From: Streptomyces verrucosisporus
Lineage (GTDB): Bacteria; Actinomycetota; Actinomycetes; Streptomycetales; Streptomycetaceae
Assembly: GCF_017114865.1 (NCBI RefSeq)
Contig: NZ_JADEYH010000001.1
Location: 372,001 to 436,000, forward strand
Reading direction: 5' to 3'
Length of the DNA: 64,000 bases
Shown here: positions 52,329 to 60,713 of the stretch, one piece after another
Numbering within the stretch: position 1 is the first letter of the stretch
How the letters are laid out: each line of letters begins with the position of its first letter
Made by a program: the position numbers and the translations under genes
The notes under the pieces: generated by a model
The model's database searches: none
What the model was told of the DNA's origin: nothing
What the model saw: only the letters and a program-made list of their open reading frames with translations

Positions 52329-53762
52329 ATGCGCCGCGCGAAAATCGTCTGCACTCTGGGCCCCGCCACCGACTCGTACGAGCAGATCAAAGCGCTCGTC
52401 GAAGCCGGAATGGACGTCGCCCGCCTCAACCTCAGTCACGGCGCCCACGCCGAGCACGAGGAGCGCTACCACCGCGTCCGCCGCGCCTCCGAGGAGACCG
52501 GCCGCAGCGTCGGCGTCCTCGCGGACCTTCAAGGCCCGAAGATCCGGCTCGGGCGGTTCCGCGAAGGCCCCGTACTCCTCGAACGCGGAGACGAGTTCAC
52601 CATCACCACCGAGGACGTCGAGGGCGACCGCGGACAGTGCGGCACCACCTACGAAGGGCTCGCCGACGACGTCACACCCGGCGAACTCGTCCTCGTCGAC
52701 GACGGCCGCGTCGCCCTGAAGGTCACCGCCGTCGACGGCCCCCGCATACGCACCGAGGTCGCCGAGGGCGGCATGGTCTCCGACCACAAGGGCCTCAACC
52801 TCCCCGGCGTCGCCGTCTCCGTGCCCGCCCTCTCCGACAAGGACATCGACGACCTGCGCTGGGCCCTGCGCACCGGCGTGGACCTCATAGCCCTCTCCTT
52901 CGTCCGCAGCGCACGCGACATCGCCGACGTCCACCGCGTCATGAAGGAGGAGGACCGCCACCTCCCCGTCATCGCCAAGATCGAGAAACCCCAGGCGGTG
53001 GAGAACCTCCCCGAGATCGTCGACGCCTTCGACGGCCTCATGGTCGCCCGCGGCGACCTCGGCGTCGAGATGCCCCTGGAAACCGTCCCCCTGGTGCAGA
53101 AACGCGCCGTCGCCCTCGCCCGGCGCAACGCCAAACCGGTCATCGTCGCCACCCAGATGCTCGACTCGATGATCGACTCCTCCCGGCCCACCCGCGCCGA
53201 GGCCTCCGACGTCGCCAACGCCGTGATGGACGGCACCGACGCCGTGATGCTCTCCGGCGAGACCAGCGTCGGCAACCACCCGGTCGAGACGGTCAGAACC
53301 ATGGGCCGCATCGTCGCCGCCGCCGAGGAGGACATGCTCTCCCAGGGCCTGCGCCCGCTCGCAGAGAGCGCCAAACCCCGCACCCAGGGCGGCGCCGTGG
53401 CCCGCGCCGCGGCCGAGATGGGCGACTTCCTCGGCGCCGACTGCCTCGTCGCCTTCACCCAGTCCGGCGACACCGCCCGCCGCCTGTCCCGCTACCGCTC
53501 ACCGATCCCCGTCCTCGCCTTCACCCCCGACCCGGCCACCCGCGCCCAACTCAACCTCACCTGGGGCGTGGAGACCTTCCTCGGCCCCACCGTGAGCAGC
53601 ACCGACGAGATGGTGGAGCAGGTCGACGAGCGGCTGCTGGAGATGGGGCGCTGCGCCAGGGGCGACAAGGTGATCATCACCGCCGGCTCCCCGCCCGGCA
53701 TCTCCGGCACCACCAACATGGTCCGCGTCCACCGCATCGGCGACGGGCACCCCGCCCGCTGA
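52329..53762 (+). CDS. pyk: Pyruvate kinase
   Basis: 477 aa. Last step of glycolysis: PEP + ADP to pyruvate + ATP. Begins MRRAKIVCTLGPATDS; other signatures are GMDVARLNLSHG, DLQGPKIRLG, the active-site Lys in IAKIEKPQAVENL, VARGDLGVEMPLE and MLSGETSVGNHPVE. The C-terminal regulatory domain ends GTTNMVRVHRIG. The open frame extends 69 nt upstream but ATG 52329 matches the family. Its product pyruvate is a plausible ligand class for the LytS/LytTR-controlled transporters nearby. Confidence 0.96.
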   Translation: MRRAKIVCTLGPATDSYEQIKALVEAGMDVARLNLSHGAHAEHEERYHRVRRASEETGRSVGVLADLQGPKIRLGRFREGPVLLERGDEFTITTEDVEGDRGQCGTTYEGLADDVTPGELVLVDDGRVALKVTAVDGPRIRTEVAEGGMVSDHKGLNLPGVAVSVPALSDKDIDDLRWALRTGVDLIALSFVRSARDIADVHRVMKEEDRHLPVIAKIEKPQAVENLPEIVDAFDGLMVARGDLGVEMPLETVPLVQKRAVALARRNAKPVIVATQMLDSMIDSSRPTRAEASDVANAVMDGTDAVMLSGETSVGNHPVETVRTMGRIVAAAEEDMLSQGLRPLAESAKPRTQGGAVARAAAEMGDFLGADCLVAFTQSGDTARRLSRYRSPIPVLAFTPDPATRAQLNLTWGVETFLGPTVSSTDEMVEQVDERLLEMGRCARGDKVIITAGSPPGISGTTNMVRVHRIGDGHPAR

Positions 53763-53800
53763 ACCGGCCCCGTGCGGCCCGACCGGCCGCCCCTCGAACC

Positions 53801-53847
53801 GGGAGGCCCCGGCCACCGCCTCGCGCCAGCGGCGGCCGGGGCCTCCC
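53801..53847. terminator. Bidirectional terminator after pyk
   Basis: A 14-bp inverted repeat (53801-53814 with 53834-53847) with extra pairing in the loop, between convergent pyk and the LAGLIDADG-type gene. Confidence 0.75.
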
Positions 53848-53859
53848 CCGTACCGCCTT

Positions 53860-54641
53860 TCAGTGCTTCGGCCCGATGTGCGCGTCCATCAGCACCACGG
53901 ACGCCGGCGGGCGACGGAGACGTTGTACGCCCCGGTGGGGCGGCGTACGGCCCGCCACTCGACTCCCAGCCGGTCCAGGGTCTCGCCGTAGATGCGCACG
54001 ATGTCCCCGGAGGTGTTGGTGAAGAAGTACCGCGGGTACTCGTAACGCTTCCGTACGCCGCCCACGGGACGTGTCGTCCAGTTGGTGATCCGGCAGCCGT
54101 CGGAGTGGACGAGTCCCCGGACCAGTTCCCAGGGGTGCTCGTCGGTGACCTCGCACTGCCAGGGCTCCAGAGTGATGCGCCGCTCGTGCTTCCGGCCCGG
54201 CCCGTGCTGGGGGAACAGGCAGGGCCAGTGCCGACTGCAGGAGGTGACCATGGCGCACCCCTGCGCCTGTACGAGGTAGGCGCTCCGGTCCGGCAGGACG
54301 GCGGTGATCGCCTCGCGGCACGCGGTGATCAGCCCGAGCCAGGCGTCAGCACAGGCGATCCGCAGATAGTGGCCGTCGCGCCGGGGGCGTGCGCTGACGC
54401 AGCCGTCGCCCAGGTAGAGGCCGAGCAGGTAGGCGTAGGCGGGCCGGTCGGCGGGGAGGGACGGCTCGGGTCCGCAGCGGAAGCAGTCCGTCTCCCGGGA
54501 GATGCTCGGGAGCGGCTGGATGCGTGTCTGCCGGGCGCGGATCGCGGAGCGGGATATGCCGGTCTGTTTGCTGACGGAGTTGAGACTGCGGCCCTGGTCG
54601 ACGAGGGCGAGGACGCGCTTCCGCGTGGCGAGGTCGTACAT
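53860..54641 (-). pseudogene. HTH plus double-LAGLIDADG protein with a late frameshift
   Basis: Read in one frame from ATG 54641 the protein has an N-terminal helix-turn-helix (RKRVLALVDQGRSLNSVSKQTGISRSAIRAR, residues ~7-37, shown as motif), a Cys pair C53/C56, and two LAGLIDADG motifs: LLGLYLGDG (72-80) and LVRGLVHSDG (173-182). After YNVSVARR (residue 246) the frame ends in RPWC. One missing G near 53905 would instead give ASVVLMDAHIGPKH and a 260-aa product, the ending I recall for Streptomyces relatives. Both motif acidic residues (D79, D181) are intact. It may be a domesticated homing endonuclease or a regulator. It lies 111 bp after the tRNA on the same strand. Confidence 0.78.
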
Positions 54642-54752
54642 GCTCGCGAGCGTGTACGAGAGACTGTTCTCAGGAATGAGGATCGGAGGGGCGTTCCCTC
54701 TGATCAGTGAAATTTTCCCACCCTGCTTGCAACCTTGGAAACAAAGGTAAAG

Positions 54753-54827
54753 TGCCCCGGGTCGGATTCGAACCGACACTGTATGGGTTTTGAATCCATT
54801 GCCTGCTGCCAATTGGGCTACCGGGGC
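54753..54827 (-). tRNA. tRNA with CAA anticodon (Leu-type) on a class-I body
   Basis: 75 nt including discriminator A; CCA is not encoded. Acceptor GCCCCGG/CCGGGGC is perfect, T-arm GTCGG-TTCGAAT-CCGAC is perfect, and the D-arm has GCCC..AGGC (one mismatch) with TTGG in the loop. The anticodon arm is ATGGA-TTCAAAA-CCCAT with an A31-C39 mismatch; the 7-nt loop places CAA at 34-36, which reads UUG. The variable loop has only 5 nt, whereas ordinary tRNA-Leu is class II with a long variable arm. The D-loop AATTGGCAGCA resembles tRNA-Gln. Confidence 0.8.
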
Positions 54828-54923
54828 CATGTGAATCGAAGGCCAGGGCCTCCCGACGTAGGTACACCTTACAGGAACTAGGTAGGCTCTTGTGGTCCAC
54901 CTGGCCGGAAAACGAGGAGCCCA

Positions 54924-55604
54924 GTGAGCACCGCGGACATCCCCGAGCCCATCAGCACCGACGGCGGCGCCGACAGCACGGCCGGCGCGGCCGGCGAGCG
55001 GGCGCACGTGCCTCCGGAGACGACGCGGGTCGTCATCGCGGAGGACGAGGCGCTGATCCGCCTGGACCTCAAGGAGATGCTGGAGGAGGAGGGCTACACC
55101 GTCGTCGGCGAGGCAGGGGACGGGCAGCGGGCCGTGGACCTGGCCCGGGAGCACCGGCCGGATCTGGTGATCATGGATGTGAAGATGCCCGTGCTCGACG
55201 GGATCTCGGCGGCCGAGAGGATCGCCGAGGAGTCGATCGCCCCGGTGCTGATGCTGACCGCCTTCTCGCAGCGCGAGCTGGTGGAGCGGGCGCGGGACGC
55301 GGGTGCGATGGCGTATCTGGTGAAGCCGTTCAGCAAGAGCGATGTGGTGCCCGCCATCGAGATGGCGGTGTCGCGGTTCAACGAGTTGAAGGTGCTCAGC
55401 CGGGAGGTCGCCGACCTCGCGCAGCGGCTGGAGACGCGGAAGCTGGTGGACCGGGCCAAGGGGGTGCTGCAGACGCAGTACGGGCTGACCGAGCCGGCCG
55501 CGTTCCGGTGGATCCAGAAGACCTCGATGGACCGCCGGCTGTCGATGCGGCAGGTGGCCGAGGCCGTGATCCAGGACGCGGAGGAGAAGAAGCAGCAGCG
55601 GTGA
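54924..55604 (+). CDS. ANTAR-domain response regulator (PdtaR-like)
   Basis: 226 aa. After a ~33-residue disordered N-terminus comes a receiver domain with acidic pocket E40-D41-E42, phospho-site D85 (VIMDVKMPVLDG), and K134 (YLVKPFSKSD). An ANTAR RNA-binding domain follows (~165-221: LVDRAKGVLQTQYGLTEPAAFRWIQ..MSMRQVAEAVI). ANTAR proteins bind two-hexaloop RNA stems and prevent transcription termination; the mycobacterial orthologue PdtaR pairs with kinase PdtaS. No kinase is adjacent. GTG start with GAGGAG upstream. Divergent from the tRNA. Confidence 0.93.
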   Translation: MSTADIPEPISTDGGADSTAGAAGERAHVPPETTRVVIAEDEALIRLDLKEMLEEEGYTVVGEAGDGQRAVDLAREHRPDLVIMDVKMPVLDGISAAERIAEESIAPVLMLTAFSQRELVERARDAGAMAYLVKPFSKSDVVPAIEMAVSRFNELKVLSREVADLAQRLETRKLVDRAKGVLQTQYGLTEPAAFRWIQKTSMDRRLSMRQVAEAVIQDAEEKKQQR

Positions 55605-55608
55605 CGCC

Positions 55609-55639
55609 CGTGCGGGACCGCGTGAGGCGGTCCCGCACG
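55609..55639 (+). terminator. Terminator after the ANTAR regulator gene
   Basis: Perfect 13-bp inverted repeat (55609-55621 with 55627-55639, 5-nt loop) starting 5 nt after the stop. Confidence 0.8.
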
Positions 55640-56072
55640 GCCCGCCGGGCATGGCCCGGTTCCGGCCGGGGCGTCGCCGGTGCCGGGCCGCGGACGGCAC
55701 CGCCTCCTGCGCCCCGGCGCCGGCCCGGCGTGAGTCGGGGGCATCGGCGGGGGACGGGGGGTTCCGGATCCTCGCGCGGGCCGTGTGCGGTCGCAGGCGC
55801 GGGGTGGTGGCGGGCATTTGCGGTCCGGGGTCGGAGAATTCACGAGTCCGACCCCTGATGATCTTTCCCTTTCTGTCCGTTCTTCGGTAAGGAGTGTTCT
55901 GTTTCCGGCGCATGGCGCAGGTCACAGGGAGATCACATCTGCCGCTCTCACCTATCTGGTCTGCTTCTGGGGCAATAGATTCCGGGCCACGCCGCACGTA
56001 CGTACGTGCGGACCGCGACGCCGGAACGGTACGGCGATCGTCGTGATCTGAGCAGGCTCCAGGGGGTTCCAC
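55640..56072. promoter_or_regulatory. Control region upstream of the liv operon
   Basis: 433 bp without a convincing gene. The first half is GC-rich, the second (55835-55985) is AT-richer and should hold the promoter of livK. A perfect 20-bp palindrome lies at 55992-56011, 61 bp before the livK start: CCGCACGTAC followed by its own reverse complement. It has the form of an operator for a dimeric repressor. The livK ribosome site is GGGGG about 6 nt before GTG 56073. Confidence 0.5.
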
Positions 56073-57233
56073 GTGCTCAACAAGACCATCGTCAAGCTGG
56101 CCATTCCCATGGCCGTCGGCGCGCTCGCGCTGACCGGTTGCGGCGGAGGGGACAGCGGCAGCGGCGACGCGTACAAGATCGCCTTCCAGGGCCCGCTCTC
56201 CGGCGACAACGTGCAGCTCGGCCAGAACATGGAGAACGGCATCAAGCTGGCGATCGACCAGGCGAACGCCGGGGGCGACCTCGGGTTCGAGGTCGAGTAC
56301 GTGCCGGTCGACGACCAGGGCCTGCCGGACAAGGCGACGGCGGCCGCGCAGAAGGCGATCGACGACGAGAGCGTCGTCGCGGTGATCGGTCCGGCGTTCT
56401 CGGGTCCGGCGGACACCGCCGCCGAGGTGTACGGGGCCGCGGGCCTGGTGGCGCTGTCGTCCTCGGCGACGCGCCCTGACCTGACGACCAAGGGCTACGA
56501 GACCTTCCTGCGCGCGGTGCCCAACGACAGCGCCCAGGGCGCCGGGATGGCGAAGTACCTGTCGGGCAAGGTCAAGGCCGAGAAGGTCGTGGTGGTCGAC
56601 GACAAGACCGACTACGGCATAGGCCTGGCGGACGTCGCCGAGAAGGACCTGAAGGCCGCCGGTGTCGAGGTGGTGCGCCAGAGCGTGCCGCAGAAGACCC
56701 CGGACTACAGCGCCGCGGCGAAGAACGTCACCAAGAACAAGCCGGACGCGCTGGTCTACGCGGGCTACTACCAGGACGCCGGCCCGTTCGCCAAGAAGCT
56801 CAAGGAGGCGGGCTTCGACGGTGTGGCGATGTCGGGCGACGGCACCAACGACGCGCAGTTCATCCAGCTGGCGGGCGACGCCTCGGACGGCTGGCTGCTG
56901 ACCTGCCCGTGCACGGACGCCACCAAGGAGGACGCGACGAAGAAGTTCGCCGCGGACTACGAGAAGGAGTTCAAGCAGGCTCCGGGTACGTACTCGGCCG
57001 AGTCGTACGACGCCGCGATGATGATCATCGAGGAGATCAAGAAGCTCCACGAGGACGGCGGTGTCGAGCGCCAGGCGCTGGTGGACGCTCTGCGCGCGGC
57101 GAAGTACAAGGGTCTGACGAAGGAGTTCTCCTTCGACGACAAGGGCGAGTTCACCAACCAGACCATCTACCTGTACCAGGTCAAGGGCGAGGGCATCGAG
57201 TACCAGGGCAGCGTCGACGAGCTGGCCGGCTGA
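56073..57233 (+). CDS. livK: Branched-chain amino-acid ABC transporter, substrate-binding lipoprotein
   Basis: 386 aa periplasmic-binding-protein type I lipoprotein. Signal peptide with lipobox LTGC (Cys23), then Gly/Ser tether and mature domain beginning YKIAFQGPLSGDNVQLGQNM. Family motifs: DDQGLPDKATAAAQKAI, VVAVIGPAFSG, SSSATRPDLT (ligand-site Ser/Thr) and YSAESYDAAMMI. Captures Leu/Ile/Val or related amino acids at the membrane surface and passes them to LivHM. It is separated from livH by a hairpin, so it can be made in excess. Confidence 0.93.
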   Translation: MLNKTIVKLAIPMAVGALALTGCGGGDSGSGDAYKIAFQGPLSGDNVQLGQNMENGIKLAIDQANAGGDLGFEVEYVPVDDQGLPDKATAAAQKAIDDESVVAVIGPAFSGPADTAAEVYGAAGLVALSSSATRPDLTTKGYETFLRAVPNDSAQGAGMAKYLSGKVKAEKVVVVDDKTDYGIGLADVAEKDLKAAGVEVVRQSVPQKTPDYSAAAKNVTKNKPDALVYAGYYQDAGPFAKKLKEAGFDGVAMSGDGTNDAQFIQLAGDASDGWLLTCPCTDATKEDATKKFAADYEKEFKQAPGTYSAESYDAAMMIIEEIKKLHEDGGVERQALVDALRAAKYKGLTKEFSFDDKGEFTNQTIYLYQVKGEGIEYQGSVDELAG

Positions 57234-57251
57234 GCCGGCCGACGCTTCCGG

Positions 57252-57288
57252 CCGGCCGGCGCGGTGGGTTCGCTCCCGCGCCGGCCGG
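57252..57288 (+). terminator. Hairpin between livK and livH
   Basis: 13-bp inverted repeat (57252-57264 with 57276-57288, 11-nt loop). It probably reduces transcription into livHMGF, which would give more binding protein than membrane subunits, a common design in ABC operons. Confidence 0.65.
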
Positions 57289-57409
57289 TGTGACACCCGG
57301 CGGGTACCGCCTTCGTGCCGGGCGCCCGCCTCCGTGATCCTCGCGTCGCCCGTTCCCCGAGTGCTGAACGCACGGCCGGGCGGCACATTCCCACAAGGAA
57401 GACAGTTCG

Positions 57410-58333
57410 ATGTCCCTCAGTGAGTTCTGGGACTTCCTCGTCCTAGGGGTGGTGCTCGGCAGTCTCTACGCCGTCATCGCCATCGGCTACACGCTGGTGT
57501 ACGGAGTACTCCAGCTTCTGAACTTCGCGCACAGCGAGGTCTTCATGTTCGGCGGCTACGGGGGCCTTCTGGCCCTGACCGCCCTGATTCCCGAGTCGAC
57601 GCCCTCCGGTATGGGCTCGGTCGCCTACGTCCTGATCGGCATGCTGGCGGGTGCCGCGCTGGGCGGTGCGGTGGCCTTCGGCCTGGAACGGGTGGCGTAC
57701 CGGCCGTTGCGCAGGCATCGCGCGCCGCGCCTGGTGTTCCTGATCACCGCGATCGGCGCCTCGTTCTTCCTGTACAACCTGGCGGGCAAGCTGTTCGGCC
57801 GCAATCCGCTGCCGATGCCGTCGATGTACGAGAACAAGAAGGTGCTTAGCGTCTTCGGCGCCGAGCTGACGATCACGCAGGTGCTGATCCTGGTGTCGGC
57901 GGTGGCGATGATGGTCGGCCTGGACTACGTGGTGAACCGCACGAAGATGGGTTCGGGTATCCGCGCGGTGGCGCAGGACCCGGAGGTCGCGTCGCTGATG
58001 GGCGTGGACATCGACAAGGTGGTGTCCCGGACGTTCGTGCTCGGCGGTCTGCTGGGCGGTGCGGCCGGCTTCCTGTTCGGCACCAACAGCCAGGTCTGGT
58101 ACACGATGGGCTTCCTGCCCGGTATCACGGCCTTCGCGGCGGCGGTGCTGGGCGGTATCGGCAATGTGCGCGGCGCGATGCTGGGCGGCCTGATGCTGGG
58201 CGTGGTGGAGACCATGACGGTGGGCCTGTGGGGTGACGACTGGCGGTACGTCGGCGCCTTCGTGGTGCTGGTGCTGGTGCTGATGGTCCGTCCGACCGGC
58301 ATTCTCGGCGAGCGTGTGGGGAGGACGGCGTGA
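57410..58333 (+). CDS. livH: Branched-chain amino-acid ABC transporter permease LivH
   Basis: 307 aa, eight or so helices. LivH landmarks: LVLGVVLGSLYAVIAIGYTLVYGVLQLLNFAHSE near the N-terminus (seen as GxxYAxIAxGYTLVYGVLxxxNFAHSE), GSGIRAVAQDPEVASLMGVD (the EAA-like coupling loop), and GGIGNVRGAMLGGLMLGVVE. AAGGAAG stands 8 nt before the ATG. The stop overlaps livM (GTGA). Confidence 0.95.
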   Translation: MSLSEFWDFLVLGVVLGSLYAVIAIGYTLVYGVLQLLNFAHSEVFMFGGYGGLLALTALIPESTPSGMGSVAYVLIGMLAGAALGGAVAFGLERVAYRPLRRHRAPRLVFLITAIGASFFLYNLAGKLFGRNPLPMPSMYENKKVLSVFGAELTITQVLILVSAVAMMVGLDYVVNRTKMGSGIRAVAQDPEVASLMGVDIDKVVSRTFVLGGLLGGAAGFLFGTNSQVWYTMGFLPGITAFAAAVLGGIGNVRGAMLGGLMLGVVETMTVGLWGDDWRYVGAFVVLVLVLMVRPTGILGERVGRTA

Positions 58334-59727
58334 GCATCAAGACCTCGAGCGCGGAGGGTGCCGGACAGGACTCGCCGAGCACCACGGCGCCGCTGTCGGC
58401 GGCGGCCCGGCTGCGGAGGGTGCGCTGGTACCAGGAGCCGCGCTGGCGGCGGCTGGGGGCCCTGCTGGCGCTGGCGGTGACGCTCAGGCTGATGACGGGC
58501 GAGGAGGGCACCACCCAGGATCTGTTCCTGGCGCTGCGCGAGGACTTCACCGGTGTCGGCCTGTGGGTCTGGCTGGCGATCGCGGTGGCGGTCTGGGCGG
58601 TGCGGGAGTTCCTCGCCGATCAGACCTCCAGTGCGGTGGAGGGGACGAAGAAGGTCTCCGCCGGCCCGCTGGAGCGGGTCCGGCAGGTGTGGTCGGCCGA
58701 CAAGCGGGTCCGTATGGGCGTGCTGACGGCCGTGCTGGCGCTGGTGGTGTTCGGGCCGCTGGGGGTCGAGCGGTACTGGCAGCAGGTGCTGGTGGACCAG
58801 ATCGCGATCTTCGTGCTGCTGGCGATCGGCCTGAACGTGGTGATCGGCTGGGCGGGTCTGCTGGACCTGGGCTTCATCGCGTTCTTCGCGATCGGCGCGT
58901 ACAGCGCGGCGTACTGGACGGGTTCGCTGCCGGTCCAGCCGCCGGTGGCGCTGAACAACTTCCTGGTGCTGCCGATCGCGGTGCTGACCTGTCTGGTGGC
59001 GGGGGTGATCCTGGGCGCTCCGACGCTGCGGCTGCGGGGCGACTACCTGGCGATCGTGACCCTGGGCTTCCACGAGATCGTCTACCTGATGGCGAAGAAC
59101 GCCGACGGGGTGACCGAGGGCGCGCGCGGTGTGAAGGTCGACCGGTTCAGCATCGACCTGGGCTTCTTCTCCTACGAGTGGAAGCTGGATCCGATGCCGT
59201 ACTACTGGCTGCTGGTCGTCTTCATCGTGCTGGCCATCTTCCTGTTCCTCAGGCTGGAGCACTCCAAGGTGGGCCGGGCGTGGACGGCGATCCGCGAGGA
59301 CGAGGTGGCCGCGGCGGCCACGGGTGTGCCCACGGTGCGGTACAAGCTGATGGCGTTCGCGATCGGCGCGTCGACCTCGGGTGTGGCGGGGGTGGCGTAC
59401 GCGAGCAAGGTCGGGTACTTCAACCCGGAGAACTTCGCGATCCTGCTGTCGATCCTGGTGCTGGCCTATGTCATCTTCGGCGGCATGGGGTCGATCCCCG
59501 GGGTGCTGTTCGGCGCCGCGTTCCTGGTGTGGCTGCCGGAGTACCTGCGCGAGTGGGTGGATCCCAAGGACCGGTACATGTACCTGGGCGCTCTCCTCGT
59601 CATCATGATGATCTACCGGCCGCAGGGCGTGCTGCCCTCCCGCCGCCGCAAGCGTGAGCTGCGGATGGCGGAGGCGGGGGTCGGCGGAGCCGACGCGACC
59701 GGCCCGGCGGAAGGCAGGCAGCCGTGA
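58330..59727 (+). CDS. livM: Branched-chain amino-acid ABC transporter permease LivM
   Basis: 465 aa, longer than E. coli LivM (425) because of an N-terminal cytoplasmic stretch plus two extra helices (residues ~1-140). The core begins at IAIFVLLAIGLNVVIGWAGLLDLGFIAFFAIGAY; further motifs are RGDYLAIVTLGFHEIV, RAWTAIREDEVAAAATGV (coupling loop) and FGGMGSIPGVLFGAAFL. Starts and ends in GTGA overlaps with livH and livG. Confidence 0.94.
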   Translation: MSIKTSSAEGAGQDSPSTTAPLSAAARLRRVRWYQEPRWRRLGALLALAVTLRLMTGEEGTTQDLFLALREDFTGVGLWVWLAIAVAVWAVREFLADQTSSAVEGTKKVSAGPLERVRQVWSADKRVRMGVLTAVLALVVFGPLGVERYWQQVLVDQIAIFVLLAIGLNVVIGWAGLLDLGFIAFFAIGAYSAAYWTGSLPVQPPVALNNFLVLPIAVLTCLVAGVILGAPTLRLRGDYLAIVTLGFHEIVYLMAKNADGVTEGARGVKVDRFSIDLGFFSYEWKLDPMPYYWLLVVFIVLAIFLFLRLEHSKVGRAWTAIREDEVAAAATGVPTVRYKLMAFAIGASTSGVAGVAYASKVGYFNPENFAILLSILVLAYVIFGGMGSIPGVLFGAAFLVWLPEYLREWVDPKDRYMYLGALLVIMMIYRPQGVLPSRRRKRELRMAEAGVGGADATGPAEGRQP

Positions 59728-60713
59728 CCACCGAGACGGTGAAGAAGGAGCAGGGACCGGCGGGCGGTTCGGCCGGCGCCGGTGAGCTGGTGCTGGAGAC
59801 GTCGGGCGTGACGCTGCGGTTCGGCGGTCTGACCAGCCTGGACAACGTCGAGCTGCGGATGCGGCGCGGTGAGGTGCTGGCGGTCATCGGGCCCAACGGC
59901 GCGGGCAAGACGTCGCTGTTCAACTCGCTGACGGGCGCGTACGTGCCGCAGGAGGGGCGGATCGTCTTCCGCCCGCGCGAGGGCGGTGAGCACTCGCTGC
60001 TGGGCGCCAAGCCGCATGTGGTCAGCCAGTGGGGTCTGGCGCGCACGTTCCAGAACATCAGGCTGTTCGGGGCGCTTACGGCGCTGGAGAACGTCAAGAT
60101 CGCGGCGGAGACACGGCTGAAGTCCGGCCCGGTGTCGATCATGCTGGGGCTGCCGAACGCGCGGAAGGCCGAGCGGGCCAGTGACCGCCGGGCGCACGAG
60201 GTGCTGTCGTACGTCGGCCTGCTGGGGAAGATGAACGAGCTGGCGGGGTCGCTGAGCTACGGCGACCAGCGGCGGCTGGAGATCGCGCGGGCGCTGGCGA
60301 CGGACCCGGAGGTGCTGCTGCTGGACGAGCCGGCGGCGGGCACCAACCCGACGGAGAAGCTGGAGCTGGAGGAGCTGATCCGGCGGATCAACACCGAGCT
60401 GGGTGTGAGCGTGCTGCTGATCGAGCACGACATGCGGCTGGTGATGTCGGTGGCGGACCGGGTGATGGTGCTCAACTTCGGCAAGAAGATCGCCGAGGGA
60501 TCTCCGTCGCAGGTGCAGCGGGACCCGGCGGTGATCGAGGCGTATCTGGGCGCGGTGGCCGAGGAGGACGAGGCCGCGGTGGGCCAGGTGGTCGCCGAGG
60601 ACGTCTCCGGCCCGGCCGTTCGGAAGGCCGGCACGCGGGAGGACGCCGGTACCGGGGCAGGTACCGGGACCGGGGCCGAGGCAGCGCGGCGGGACACCGA
60701 GGAGCACGAGTGA
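59724..60713 (+). CDS. livG: Branched-chain amino-acid ABC transporter ATPase LivG
   Basis: 329 aa. Walker A GPNGAGKTSLFN, signature LSYGDQRRLEIARAL, Walker B VLLLDEPAAGTNP and the LivG-type LLIEHDMRLVMSVADRVMVLNFG. The C-terminal ~60 residues are a Glu/Gly/Thr-rich tail with a GTGTGTGA low-complexity run, not part of the fold. Coupled by GTGA overlaps to livM and livF. Confidence 0.94.
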   Translation: MTTETVKKEQGPAGGSAGAGELVLETSGVTLRFGGLTSLDNVELRMRRGEVLAVIGPNGAGKTSLFNSLTGAYVPQEGRIVFRPREGGEHSLLGAKPHVVSQWGLARTFQNIRLFGALTALENVKIAAETRLKSGPVSIMLGLPNARKAERASDRRAHEVLSYVGLLGKMNELAGSLSYGDQRRLEIARALATDPEVLLLDEPAAGTNPTEKLELEELIRRINTELGVSVLLIEHDMRLVMSVADRVMVLNFGKKIAEGSPSQVQRDPAVIEAYLGAVAEEDEAAVGQVVAEDVSGPAVRKAGTREDAGTGAGTGTGAEAARRDTEEHE

